A DNA stretch of 64,000 bases from Bifidobacteriaceae bacterium (lineage in GTDB: Bacteria > Actinomycetota > Actinomycetes > Actinomycetales > Bifidobacteriaceae). Under the pieces are notes generated by a model, which did no database searches, had not been told where the DNA came from, and saw nothing but the letters and a program-made list of their open reading frames with translations. This document shows, piece after piece, positions 26,844 through 36,119 of this stretch. Numbering within the stretch: the stretch's first letter is position 1; each line of letters begins with the position of its first letter. The translations under genes were made by a program, and so were the position numbers. The stretch spans positions 558,001 to 622,000 of the forward strand of contig JALCQD010000002.1 of NCBI GenBank assembly GCA_022651005.1, written 5' to 3'.

Positions 26844-29177
26844 TCACGCATCGATATTTGACCGATCGAAGTCCTCGGCGTTTTCGACGATGAACTCCTT
26901 GCGTGGCGGCACCTCGTCGCCCATGAGCAGCTCGAACACATCGGAGGCATTGGCGGCGTCCTCCATACGGATACGGCGCAGCATGCGGGAGCGCGGATCC
27001 ATCGTAGTGTCGGCCAGCTGGTCGGCGTCCATTTCACCGAGGCCCTTGTATCGCTGCACATCCGGTTTAAAGCTGATGCCATCGGTCGTGAGCTGCTTCA
27101 TACGCCGTCCCAATTCGTCTTCGGAATAGGTATAGACGTATTCGCCCTTGTGCGATCCCATGAGCTCGATACGGTGCAGTGGCGGCACAGCAGCGTACAC
27201 GCGCCCATTTTCGATCAACGGTCTCATGTATCGGTAGAAGAGAGTGAGCAGCAGGATGCGAATGTGCGCGCCGTCAACATCGGCATCAGTCATCATGATG
27301 ACCTTGTTGTAGCGTGCCTGTTCGATGTCGAAGTCTCGGCCCGAACCCGCACCCAACACCTGAATGATAGCGCCGCATTCCGCATTGCCCAGCATCTGGG
27401 TGACACTCGCCTTTTGCACATTGAGGATTTTTCCTCGAATCGGCAGTAACGCCTGGAACATGGAGTTGCGCGCGGCCTTTGCGGTACCGAGGGCGGAATC
27501 ACCCTCCACGATGAACAGCTCGGCAATATCGTCGTTGCCCGGTTGGCAGTCGGAAAGCTTCGAGGGCATGGAGGCCGATTCCAGCGCGTTCTTGCGCCGT
27601 GTGACTTCCTTGGTTTTGCGCGCCTGAATTCTGGCGTGCATCTCCCCTACGATCTTCTCGAGCACCTGAGCCGACTGTGCCTTGAACCCGCGTCGCGATC
27701 CCGAAATCATCTCGCCGAGTTCCTCATCGGAGAGTTTTGTCACGATGGGCTTCACTTGCGCTGTTCCGAGTACGTCCTTGGTCTGCCCCTGGAACTGCGG
27801 TTCGGCGATGCGTACGGTGATGACGGCCACGATTCCTGCCGTCACGTCGTCGCGCTCCACCTTGGTCTTGGAATCCTTGAGATTGACCTTGAGCTTGCGC
27901 GCGTTCGCCTCTACTGCCTTGCGCACCTGCTTGGTGAGCGAGTTGAGGAAGCCGTCGACGTGCATGCCTCCGCCGGGCGTCTCTACGACGTTGACGAAAC
28001 TGCGGATAATGGGCTCGTAATCACTCGTCCAGCGCAACGCAATGTCAACACCGCATTGGCGCGTCACCATTTTTGCGTGGAGATCGCCCTTGGCGTCAAC
28101 TTCCTGAGTTTCCTCCTCATAGTCGCGAGTGCCGGTGATATGCCAGATATCGGACACTGGCGCACCATGCGACAGAAAGTCCACGAAGTCCACCACACCA
28201 CCCTTGTGCAGGAACTCCTGCACGCGCGGGTGGGTGCCAGATTCACTAGAGTCATCCGGTTCGAGCTGCTCGAGGGAGGAATCACCATCACCGTCTTCAG
28301 AGATCTCGTCAGTCTCGTCGCCATCAGAAGCTTCGTGACTTTCAGAGCTCACGACTGATTCCATGGCGGTGACGCCTGCGTTCTCTACGATGTCACCCGT
28401 GTCTTGAGCCTGAGCCGCAGTTTCTTCAGAATCGGTTTCAAACACATCTGCGGCAGCATTCTCAGCGACTGCTTCATCGATGACTTCAATGGTGAGTCCC
28501 GGTACCAGAAACGATGTCTGGCGCACGCGGTCAATCAGCTGCTGATAGCTGAACCGTGCTGTGGAGTTGAAAATTTCAGGATCGGTCCAATACCGAATAC
28601 GGGTACCCGTGTGCTTCTTCGGAGCCGCGCCCACCACACGCAGTTCCGTCGGCTTGCGTTTCCGCGTCTGTGTGAAGGGGGCTGTGGGCGAAGGATTCTC
28701 GGGATCCGGATCGTCATACACTCCCGGGTGCCCCTGATGAAACTCCATGCGGTAGGTCTTGCCACCGCGATCCACTTCCACGTCGAGACGTGCGCTGAGA
28801 GCGTTGACAACAGAAGATCCCACTCCGTGCAAACCACCCACGGCATTATACGAGGACTCGCCGAATTTGGCACCGGCGTGCAGCTTCGTGAGAACAACTT
28901 CCACGCCCGAAAGCTTGGTCTTGGGTTCGATATCCACGGGGATACCGCGACCGTTGTCTTCTACGGTAATGGAACCATCCGTGTGCAACCGCACCACAAT
29001 GTGATCACACGCGCCAGCAAGAGCCTCATCCACGGAATTGTCGATGATCTCCCACAGGCAGTGCATCAACCCCTGGCTATCGGTGGTCCCGATGTACATA
29101 CCGGGACGCTTGCGCACAGCGTCCAAGCCCTCGAGAACAGCCAGACTCTTTGCGCTGTATTCAGTTTTCGCCGCCAT
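26844..29177 (-). CDS. parE: DNA topoisomerase IV subunit B (GyrB/ParE family) with an acidic insert
   Basis: A 777-residue ATPase subunit. The GHKL domain shows EIIDNSVDEALAG, VEDNGRGIPVDI and GGLHGVGSSVVNALS; the Toprim domain shows FIVEGDSALG and MTDADVDGAHIR. The C-terminus carries MKQLTTDGISFKPDVQRYKGLGEMDADQLADT. Residues about 236-316 are an Asp/Glu/Ser-rich stretch inserted before the GGVVDFVDFLSHG strand of the transducer. This insert is not part of the usual ParE or GyrB fold and accounts for most of the extra length. It converges with parC. The upstream neighbour on this strand is not visible as an operon partner. Confidence 0.88.
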   Translation of the reverse strand: MAAKTEYSAKSLAVLEGLDAVRKRPGMYIGTTDSQGLMHCLWEIIDNSVDEALAGACDHIVVRLHTDGSITVEDNGRGIPVDIEPKTKLSGVEVVLTKLHAGAKFGESSYNAVGGLHGVGSSVVNALSARLDVEVDRGGKTYRMEFHQGHPGVYDDPDPENPSPTAPFTQTRKRKPTELRVVGAAPKKHTGTRIRYWTDPEIFNSTARFSYQQLIDRVRQTSFLVPGLTIEVIDEAVAENAAADVFETDSEETAAQAQDTGDIVENAGVTAMESVVSSESHEASDGDETDEISEDGDGDSSLEQLEPDDSSESGTHPRVQEFLHKGGVVDFVDFLSHGAPVSDIWHITGTRDYEEETQEVDAKGDLHAKMVTRQCGVDIALRWTSDYEPIIRSFVNVVETPGGGMHVDGFLNSLTKQVRKAVEANARKLKVNLKDSKTKVERDDVTAGIVAVITVRIAEPQFQGQTKDVLGTAQVKPIVTKLSDEELGEMISGSRRGFKAQSAQVLEKIVGEMHARIQARKTKEVTRRKNALESASMPSKLSDCQPGNDDIAELFIVEGDSALGTAKAARNSMFQALLPIRGKILNVQKASVTQMLGNAECGAIIQVLGAGSGRDFDIEQARYNKVIMMTDADVDGAHIRILLLTLFYRYMRPLIENGRVYAAVPPLHRIELMGSHKGEYVYTYSEDELGRRMKQLTTDGISFKPDVQRYKGLGEMDADQLADTTMDPRSRMLRRIRMEDAANASDVFELLMGDEVPPRKEFIVENAEDFDRSNIDA

Positions 29178-29261
29178 AACACCTCTCGCTCACTTCATTC
29201 TTCCCAACTCTGCTATCGCGCAAGGCTGCACAATCGCATCGGCAATTGCACAGCCCCTCAC

Positions 29262-30701
29262 TCACTGATCAAGGAAGTCGCGCAACGTCTGCGAACGGGA
29301 GGGATGACGCAGCTTCGACATGGTCTTTGATTCGATCTGACGAATACGCTCACGCGTCACTCCGTACACACGGCCGATGTCATCGAGCGTCTTGGGCTGA
29401 CCATCCTCAAGGCCATACCTCATCTTGATGACGCCCGCCTCGCGAGGGCTCAAGGTCTCCAGCACCTGACGGAACTGTTCCTGCAACAACGAGAACGCGA
29501 CCGCATCCGAAGGCGCAATAGCGTCGGTGTCCTCGATGAGATCGCCGAACTCAGAGTCGCCGTCCTCGCCCAAGGGCGTGTGGAGCGAAATCGGCTCGCG
29601 ACCGTACTTCTGCACCTCTTCGACCTTTTCAACTGGCATATCGAGCTCACGTGCCAGCTCGTCTGGTGTAGGTTCACGCCCAAGATCCTGCAACATCTGG
29701 CGCTGAACGCGGGACAACTTGTTGATGACCTCGACCATGTGAACAGGCACGCGAATGGTACGCGCCTGATCTGCCATGGCGCGAGTGATGGCCTGACGAA
29801 TCCACCACGTCGCATAGGTCGAGAACTTGAAACCCTTCTTCCAGTCGAACTTTTCGACTGCTCGAATAAGGCCGAGATTGCCTTCCTGAATGAGGTCGAG
29901 GAAGAGCATGCCACGTCCCGTGTAGCGCTTTGCCAGTGACACCACCAAGCGAAGGTTCGCCTCAAGAAGATGATCCTTTGCCTTCTTGCCATCGGCAGCA
30001 GCCCATTTCAGGGCGCGCTTGCGCTTGAACTCCATCCCCTCTTCACCCTCGGTATCCAACAAGTGCTGGGCATAGAGACCTGCCTCGATGCGCTCCGAGA
30101 GGTCGACCTCTTGTTCCGCGTTCAGCAGGCTCACGCGACCGATTTGCTTGAGATAATCCTTCACGGGATCCGCAGTGGCACCAGTTGCCACAACCCGCCT
30201 CTTCGGGTTTCCCGACGGCGTTACATTTTCGTCATCATCGGAGTCGTTGACGATGAAGGCGCCCTTTTCCTTGGGAACCTCAGGCTTCTTTTTCTTCTTT
30301 GGCTTCTCGTCGTCCGAATCCTCATCAGAGTCTTCGTCATCTTCGTCGTCATCCGACTCATCTGAATCGTCGGAATCTTCCGTGTCATCGTCATCATCGT
30401 TGTCGGAGTCGTCCGCATCATCGAGATCCTCGACGTCGAGATCCTCATCATTGATCTCACCGTCTTCGGGTTTCGTTGCCTTCTTGGTGGAAGCCTTCTT
30501 TTTCGTCGCGGCACTCTTTGACGCACTACTCTTCGACGCCTTGCCAGAAGAAGCTTTCTTCGTCGTCTTCTGAGTGGCCTTCTTTTTCGTCGACGTACCA
30601 GTCTCGGACGTTGTAGTGTCCTTTGTTGCTTCTTCCGCTGTCACATCCTTGGAAGCCGAGTTCTTTTTCGTACCAGTTGACTTCTTCTTAGCAGTTGCCA
30701 C
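29262..30701 (-). CDS. sigA: Primary RNA polymerase sigma factor (RpoD/HrdB/SigA type)
   Basis: A 479-residue primary sigma factor. Residues 1-75 are Lys/Ala/Ser-rich, histone-H1-like; 80-132 are almost all acidic; 133-142 form a Lys cluster. Region 1.2 begins near 177 ([16 protein letters not shown]). Regions 2.1-2.4 follow ([37 protein letters not shown]), then region 3 ([18 protein letters not shown]) and region 4.2 ([20 protein letters not shown]). The start is GTG at 30701 because AGGAGGATAC precedes it; a longer frame to 30761 lacks a site. A wobble-rich hairpin at 29224-29255 may end the transcript. The bipartite charged N-terminus is typical of actinobacterial HrdB-like factors. Confidence 0.96.
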   Translation of the reverse strand: MATAKKKSTGTKKNSASKDVTAEEATKDTTTSETGTSTKKKATQKTTKKASSGKASKSSASKSAATKKKASTKKATKPEDGEINDEDLDVEDLDDADDSDNDDDDDTEDSDDSDESDDDEDDEDSDEDSDDEKPKKKKKPEVPKEKGAFIVNDSDDDENVTPSGNPKRRVVATGATADPVKDYLKQIGRVSLLNAEQEVDLSERIEAGLYAQHLLDTEGEEGMEFKRKRALKWAAADGKKAKDHLLEANLRLVVSLAKRYTGRGMLFLDLIQEGNLGLIRAVEKFDWKKGFKFSTYATWWIRQAITRAMADQARTIRVPVHMVEVINKLSRVQRQMLQDLGREPTPDELARELDMPVEKVEEVQKYGREPISLHTPLGEDGDSEFGDLIEDTDAIAPSDAVAFSLLQEQFRQVLETLSPREAGVIKMRYGLEDGQPKTLDDIGRVYGVTRERIRQIESKTMSKLRHPSRSQTLRDFLDQ

Positions 30702-30819
30702 GTATCCTCCTGAAAGAGCGCGCCCGATTAAGGCATACTTCGGGTAAGCGCAAGTTTTCACCTACTAGAGTGAACCATTCAGTCAGGACGATTATTCCCA
30801 GATGCCACAACTTTTTAGC

Positions 30820-31662
30820 TTATTTTTTACCGCGTCCTTTCCATGCCGGCGAAATTCCATATTCGGTGGCCGTAAGAACGATGGAGGCCAATGTGCACTC
30901 ACCATCAATGCTGAGAGCTCGCAAAGCCGCGCCGCCCGCCTCCTCGTCTCGTCCTGACCACCAGAGCAAATACGCCATCACGGCGAGTGGTTGCACGCAA
31001 TAGGTTCGTGGCACGCGGGAGTGAATCTCGACAAGCGTGTCAAGACACCGTCCACACACCTCCTGATCTGGACGTTGCGTGGAATCTCTGAAAACGGCCG
31101 ACAAGGTGGAACTCACCAACTGGGCGGTATCCGGTTGCGTAGGATTCACTGCCGCTTCGATGAGTTCGGACGGTGTCAGCTGAGAAATCACCGAGAGAAT
31201 CAACGAGTCTCTGAGCCCCATTGACTCATGCATACCGACTGCCACGCGCATCAAGAACTCACAACGCGGCAATGCCTTGTAACCGGTATCTTGCTGATCT
31301 TTACCCGGATGCAATATCTCGTTCCATTGACGAATCAAAGGCTCGAAGAACGCACGATCGGCACCGTTCATACCGTCGCGAGCTCGAGAGAGACGGTAGT
31401 CTTCGGTGCACGTACGCACACGAGCTTCGGAAATGTCCCCGGCCGAATTTTCGCAAGAATCGTCATCGTTCACGGAACTGACCTTCGGGGAACTCTTTCC
31501 TCCGGGAGACTTATCTGCAGGATGAGCAGCAGGGGAAGAAATCACTTTTCCCGATGGTGCGCGGGCGGCACGGCCTCCGGGCGGAGGCATGCTCGAAACA
31601 GTACGAGAGATGGGCAGCGTGCGCGCGGCATATGACGTCGCGCTGTACTTTATTTTCGTCAT
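30820..31662 (-). CDS. DUF4192-like protein of unknown function
   Basis: A 280-residue protein whose C-terminal part (PLAVMAYLLWWSGRDEEAGG, then ALRALSIDGECTLASIVLTA) resembles the DUF4192 family of actinobacteria. The first 90 residues are Ser/Pro/Lys-rich and probably disordered. The middle segment (LRDSLILSVISQLTPSELIE) may be helical. The protein is shorter than most DUF4192 members I know of. The ATG at 31662 has only a weak ribosome site. It lies 118 bases upstream of sigA on the same strand and is divergent from the prenyl synthase gene. The function is unknown and the family call is moderate. Confidence 0.65.
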   Translation of the reverse strand: MTKIKYSATSYAARTLPISRTVSSMPPPGGRAARAPSGKVISSPAAHPADKSPGGKSSPKVSSVNDDDSCENSAGDISEARVRTCTEDYRLSRARDGMNGADRAFFEPLIRQWNEILHPGKDQQDTGYKALPRCEFLMRVAVGMHESMGLRDSLILSVISQLTPSELIEAAVNPTQPDTAQLVSSTLSAVFRDSTQRPDQEVCGRCLDTLVEIHSRVPRTYCVQPLAVMAYLLWWSGRDEEAGGAALRALSIDGECTLASIVLTATEYGISPAWKGRGKK

Positions 31663-31753
31663 GAGTCAACTCTGCTCTGCAACCACCAGATTGGCAGAAA
31701 ATTCAGAGGTCTGTGGACGAATGGGATCAATATAGGAATATCATCGGTAAGTG

Positions 31754-32968
31754 ATGACTACTTACGCCGCCTCACCTACCTTCTCCTCGCACTGGTCCGC
31801 CCTCCGGGAACGCATCGAGCATCGCATTCCTGAGCTCATCGATATTGCCAGTTCCGCCGATCTGGAAAAGGTGCCAAGTTCTCAGCTGATGCGTGGAGTC
31901 ACGCAGCAAGCCCTCGTTTCCAGCCGTGGAGGGAAACGCCTCCGCGCCTTGCTGACGCTCATCACGGCAGAGGTGTCAGTCAATCAGCACGTCGCTTCAT
32001 CACAGCTCTCTCCCGAGGCGCTCCTCGACGTGGCATGCGCCATCGAAATATTTCAAACCGGAGCGCTTGTGCATGACGACATCATTGACGATTCCGACCT
32101 GCGTCGTGGTATCCCTGCCGCACACCGCGGTCTTGCCGCCATCTTCTCCGACTTTTCCGCCAACCTCACAACCAGCGGCCCTGCAGCAACGGAACAGACA
32201 GCGAGCTCCTCAACTCTCGATGACAACTCCGCCCAGTCTGTGGGCAATGGCCTGGGCATCATGCTCGGCGACTTGCTGGCCACCGAAAGTCTGCTCATTG
32301 CCTCAACCGCCACTGCCGGCAGCCCACTCCACGAGCCCATCACCACAGCTTTCCTGCGCATGCAGAAAGAAGTGGAAATCGGTCAGGTGATGGATCTCGC
32401 AGATACGGTGGTGCGTCTTGACGACCCCGAAGCGATGATCAACAACTGCCTGGCCGTTTTCCGCTGGAAGACCGCCAGCTACACCACCATCGCGCCCCTG
32501 GAGCTGGGGTTCTTGGGAGCGGGGCTCTCGCCGCAGAATTCCAAAAGCTGGGCGCAGCGAATTGGAACCCCTCTGGGGACCGCCTTCCAGCTGGCCGACG
32601 ATCTCATTGACGTGGATGCTGAGCCTACGGCCGCCGGCGCATCCTCCAGTGGCAAGCCTCTGGGCGGGGACATCAAGGAGGGGAAGCACACGGTTCTGTT
32701 GGCAGATGCCTTGCTTGCGGCGAGCCCCACCGACCGCACCGCACTGCAAGACGCGTATGAGGCACCGACGCGTGACGACGCAACCGCCTTCTCCGTCATC
32801 GACATTTTCAAGCGTTCCGGAGCCGTCGAGTCATCACGCCGCCGCATCGCTTCCCTGTGGAAGGACACAGAGTTTCAGCTGGCGCAGTGGAAGGCAACGA
32901 CTGGCGCCAGCGATAAAGCCACCGCCACCCTCACCGACGCGTGCAGACGTTTCTTGCCACAGCTTTAG
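31754..32968 (+). CDS. Polyprenyl (trans-isoprenyl) diphosphate synthase
   Basis: A 404-residue all-helical isoprenyl diphosphate synthase that elongates allylic diphosphates with isopentenyl diphosphate. The first Asp-rich motif is DDIIDDSDLRRG, with DDxxD at residues 108-112; the second is LADDLIDVD. GGKRLR at 59-64 binds the diphosphate. A poorly conserved Ser/Thr-rich stretch (about 135-165) is an insert. Chain length of the product cannot be fixed; GGPP or longer is likely. A GTG lies directly before the chosen ATG. The kinase gene follows 110 bases downstream, an order that recalls the idsA2-pknL neighbourhood of mycobacteria. Confidence 0.9.
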   Translation: MTTYAASPTFSSHWSALRERIEHRIPELIDIASSADLEKVPSSQLMRGVTQQALVSSRGGKRLRALLTLITAEVSVNQHVASSQLSPEALLDVACAIEIFQTGALVHDDIIDDSDLRRGIPAAHRGLAAIFSDFSANLTTSGPAATEQTASSSTLDDNSAQSVGNGLGIMLGDLLATESLLIASTATAGSPLHEPITTAFLRMQKEVEIGQVMDLADTVVRLDDPEAMINNCLAVFRWKTASYTTIAPLELGFLGAGLSPQNSKSWAQRIGTPLGTAFQLADDLIDVDAEPTAAGASSSGKPLGGDIKEGKHTVLLADALLAASPTDRTALQDAYEAPTRDDATAFSVIDIFKRSGAVESSRRRIASLWKDTEFQLAQWKATTGASDKATATLTDACRRFLPQL

Positions 32969-33078
32969 TGACGCATGTGACGCTTGTACCGCATAAGAGC
33001 GTCACAATCAGTGGAGATTTCATCTGGAAAGGCGCATTCATGCGGTTTTCGGGAGATGCCCACCGTTAATATGTAGCC

Positions 33079-35190
33079 ATGAGTGAAGTGGCTGATCCGC
33101 GCGTCGGAGCAATCCTGGAGAACAGGTACACCATCATCCGCCGGATCGCCGATGGCGGTATGGCCAGCGTGTACCTCGCCAACGATGCCCGCCTCGAACG
33201 CACTGTGGCCATCAAGATCATTCATCAGCAGCTGGCGCAGGGGCCACATCGCGACCAATTTCTCCACCGTTTTCATGCTGAGGCAAAGGCTGCTGCCGCT
33301 CTCAGCAATGCACATATTGTGCAGGTGTACGACACCGGCGAGTTCGATGGTCTCCCCTACATTGTGATGGAATACGTCCATGGCGTGAATCTGCGCCAGG
33401 CATTGGCTCAAACCCCCACGTTCTCTGTACGCGACACTCTGCGCGTGCTTTCCGAAACCTTGGACGGACTTGCCGCTGCACATCAGGCGGGACTCATGCA
33501 CCGCGACATCAAGCCTGAGAATATCCTCATCAACTCGCGCGGCCACGTTCAAATCGCAGACTTTGGTCTCGCCAAAACCGTGTCAGACGCCACGATGAGC
33601 ACCACCGGCCTGCTGTTGGGAACTGCCTCATACTTGGCACCTGAAATGATCGAACAGAATCGTTCCACACCCCAAGGCGACCTGTATTCCGTGGGAATCA
33701 TGGGCTACGAGATGCTCAGCGGATCAGTTCCCTTCACCTCCGAAAATCCCATCACCACCGTGTTCAAACACGTCCACGACGACGTGCCGGCACTCTCGAG
33801 TGTGCCGGGAGCGACATTCCCCGCCACTCTTGTCGGCTTCATCACAAAGCTCACCGAGCGTGATCCCTCCGATCGCCCAGCCGATGCCTCCGCCGCATTG
33901 TTGGAATTGAGAACCGCCGCCGGCGCAATTCCGCGCGAGCAGTTGTTCTACAAATATGTTCCCGGTGAGGCAACACAGGATCAGACGTCGATCATCGCTC
34001 CCCCGCCAGCGACGCAGGAGGAACCCACTCAGAATTTTCTGCATGCCAGCGGCGCTCCTGTTGTGGACTCGGCAGAGACTGAGCAGAAGATTGCAGAAGA
34101 CGCTAATCGCGACAACAATCAGCCTCCCACTCCGCCGTCGTCCCACGCCTATCTTCCCGTGAAAGAACCGACGATGACCACCGACCCGGCGGCATCGCAA
34201 CAGTCGCCAAAGGCCGTACAAAAAAAGAGTCATCGCACGGCGATCATCATTTCAATCGTGAGCGTCCTTGTGGCCATCGCCGCTGCCATCATCGTGTGGT
34301 GGTGGTTCTGGGGACCAGGCAGTTATTGGGTGGTTCCTGAAGCTTCCGATAAACCGTGCGCACAGCAGTCCGCCGCGTGCTCGCTCAAAGGTGCCTCCTA
34401 CGCCGAGTACAAGAAGACGCTTGCGGCACTGGGCATCGATTATTCGAGCACGCAACAGTATTCGGATACCGTAGAGGCCGGGCAGATTGTCTCCGCTCAT
34501 CCGGATGTTGACGGCCACGTGACCAAGCGTGGCGGCAAGCTCGGACTCACAGTGTCCAAGGGCATCAAGAAAGTGACGGTTCCCTCGGACTTGCTCGATT
34601 GCTCCGTCACCACGGACGCCGAAGCGGCGCTCAAAAAGCTCGGATTCAGCGCGGTGAAAGTCACCGAGGTTTACAGCGCAGAGAGCGCTTCCGGGTGCGC
34701 CCTCGCTTCGTCCGTAGACCCAGGAACCACGGTGGCTCACAATGCACCTTTGACACTCACCGTGTCGAAGGGCCCCAAGCCGGTGGAGATACCCAAGAGC
34801 CTTGCGGGCGAATCACAAGACACGGCAACTGCGGCGCTCAACAAACTCAAGCTCACTGTTGCAACGAAGACCGAGTTTTCTGATTCCATCGCCAAGGGTG
34901 CCGTAATTTCCGTCGATCCCACCGAAGGACAGACTGTCCACTGGGGCGACAAGGTGACGCTCACGGTGTCGAAGGGACCTGAAACCGTTCAGATGCCCAA
35001 TGTTGTGGGGTCTGGAACTGATGCCGCCATCAAGAAGTTGGAAGGCCTTGGGCTCACCGTGAAAACCAAGGCATCGGCGATCGGCGAGAATCTGCATGTG
35101 GTGTTCTCGCAGAGTGCAGATGCCGGTAAGGCGGTTAGATTGCGCGATACAGCGGGCAAACCGACGGTGATCACACTCACGATTGTGTGA
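33079..35190 (+). CDS. Membrane Ser/Thr protein kinase with PASTA repeats (PknB/PknL-like)
   Basis: A 703-residue receptor-type Hanks kinase. The kinase domain occupies about residues 15-275: glycine loop IADGGMASVYLA, ATP lysine Lys46 in VAIKII, catalytic HRDIKPENIL, DFGLAK and APEM. A disordered juxtamembrane stretch follows, then one membrane helix (TAIIISIVSVLVAIAAAIIV) near 385-407. Four PASTA-like repeats fill the extracellular C-terminus and should sense muropeptides or lipid II. A TAATAT at 33067-33072 is six bases before the ATG, so a leaderless transcript is likely. The prenyl synthase neighbour suggests the PknL-type locus; the main pknA/pknB cell-wall operon is not in this window. 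Confidence 0.93.
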   Translation: MSEVADPRVGAILENRYTIIRRIADGGMASVYLANDARLERTVAIKIIHQQLAQGPHRDQFLHRFHAEAKAAAALSNAHIVQVYDTGEFDGLPYIVMEYVHGVNLRQALAQTPTFSVRDTLRVLSETLDGLAAAHQAGLMHRDIKPENILINSRGHVQIADFGLAKTVSDATMSTTGLLLGTASYLAPEMIEQNRSTPQGDLYSVGIMGYEMLSGSVPFTSENPITTVFKHVHDDVPALSSVPGATFPATLVGFITKLTERDPSDRPADASAALLELRTAAGAIPREQLFYKYVPGEATQDQTSIIAPPPATQEEPTQNFLHASGAPVVDSAETEQKIAEDANRDNNQPPTPPSSHAYLPVKEPTMTTDPAASQQSPKAVQKKSHRTAIIISIVSVLVAIAAAIIVWWWFWGPGSYWVVPEASDKPCAQQSAACSLKGASYAEYKKTLAALGIDYSSTQQYSDTVEAGQIVSAHPDVDGHVTKRGGKLGLTVSKGIKKVTVPSDLLDCSVTTDAEAALKKLGFSAVKVTEVYSAESASGCALASSVDPGTTVAHNAPLTLTVSKGPKPVEIPKSLAGESQDTATAALNKLKLTVATKTEFSDSIAKGAVISVDPTEGQTVHWGDKVTLTVSKGPETVQMPNVVGSGTDAAIKKLEGLGLTVKTKASAIGENLHVVFSQSADAGKAVRLRDTAGKPTVITLTIV

Positions 35191-35247
35191 CGACCGATAG
35201 CCACTACGGCTGAGGTTCTAGGGCCGATTCTGAGATCGCGTCAACCG

Positions 35248-35955
35248 TTATTCCGCGTCGCGCGCGGCCTTCGCCGCCTTGAGTTGCTTCTTCCTGTCCT
35301 GAGCATACATATCCACGTACTCTTGACCGCTCATTTCGGCAATCCGCGCCATCATGCGATCCGTGAGATCACGAATCTCCTTATGGGTGAGATCCTCGGC
35401 GGCGATTTTATCAACATAGATAGGTTTGCCGTACGTCACGGTGCAGTGATGACGATGAGGAAAAACGGTTCCCGTGGGCTGGGCCTTATCGGTACCAGTG
35501 AGGGCTACTGGAATAATGGGCGCACCTGTTTCAAAAGCCAGACGTGCCACGCCCGTATGCCCGCGATAGAGCTTTCCGTCAGGGGAACGCGTCCCTTCGG
35601 GATGGATGCCGAAGAGCTTGCCCTCTTCAAGAATCTTGCGTGCAGACTCAAGCGCACCAAGCGCCTTGGAGCCGCCTGAGCGATCCACTGGAAAAACGCC
35701 GGCCGTGGTAAAGAAGAACTTCTTGAAGCGGCCCTTGATGCCCTTACCCGTGAAGTACTCTGCCTTGCCCATGAAGTGCACCATGCGCGGAGCCGTCAGA
35801 GGAATAATAGCGTCGTCGATGGCAGCCAGATGATTAGAGGCAATGATGCCCATCTCGCCCTTCGGAGGAATGTTTTCCAGTCCTTTGACCGTAGGTGTGA
35901 AGAATCGACCAGCCAGCGGACCCAACGTATGAACATAGAACCAGTACCAATTCAC
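35248..35955 (-). CDS. plsC: 1-acyl-sn-glycerol-3-phosphate acyltransferase (PlsC-like)
   Basis: A 235-residue membrane-associated acyltransferase that should convert lysophosphatidic acid to phosphatidic acid. The NHx4D motif appears as SNHLAAIDDAI and the substrate-binding motif as EGTRSPDGKL, in the right order and spacing. IIPVALTGTDKAQP is motif IV. The C-terminus is Lys-rich. It converges with the kinase gene (57 bases between stops) and is divergent from the two-helix membrane protein. The exact acyl acceptor could differ within the family. Confidence 0.92.
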   Translation of the reverse strand: MNWYWFYVHTLGPLAGRFFTPTVKGLENIPPKGEMGIIASNHLAAIDDAIIPLTAPRMVHFMGKAEYFTGKGIKGRFKKFFFTTAGVFPVDRSGGSKALGALESARKILEEGKLFGIHPEGTRSPDGKLYRGHTGVARLAFETGAPIIPVALTGTDKAQPTGTVFPHRHHCTVTYGKPIYVDKIAAEDLTHKEIRDLTDRMMARIAEMSGQEYVDMYAQDRKKQLKAAKAARDAE

Positions 35956-36119
35956 GGTTTCGACTCCTCAAGCTCCAACACAAGACGGATAACTGGAAAC
36001 ATTGTGGCACAGTGCCTCTACGAAAGCAGCAATGAGGCTTCCTTAGCGTGAGATGATCCATCGCACACGTGCAACGCGCCTATCAGCGTAGTGACAACCC
36101 AAACGTTTAAAGTGGAACC

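Noticed and set aside
32977-33005. GTGACGC/GCGTCAC hairpin after the prenyl synthase gene
   Set aside because: No T-run follows on the plus strand, so I do not call it a terminator.
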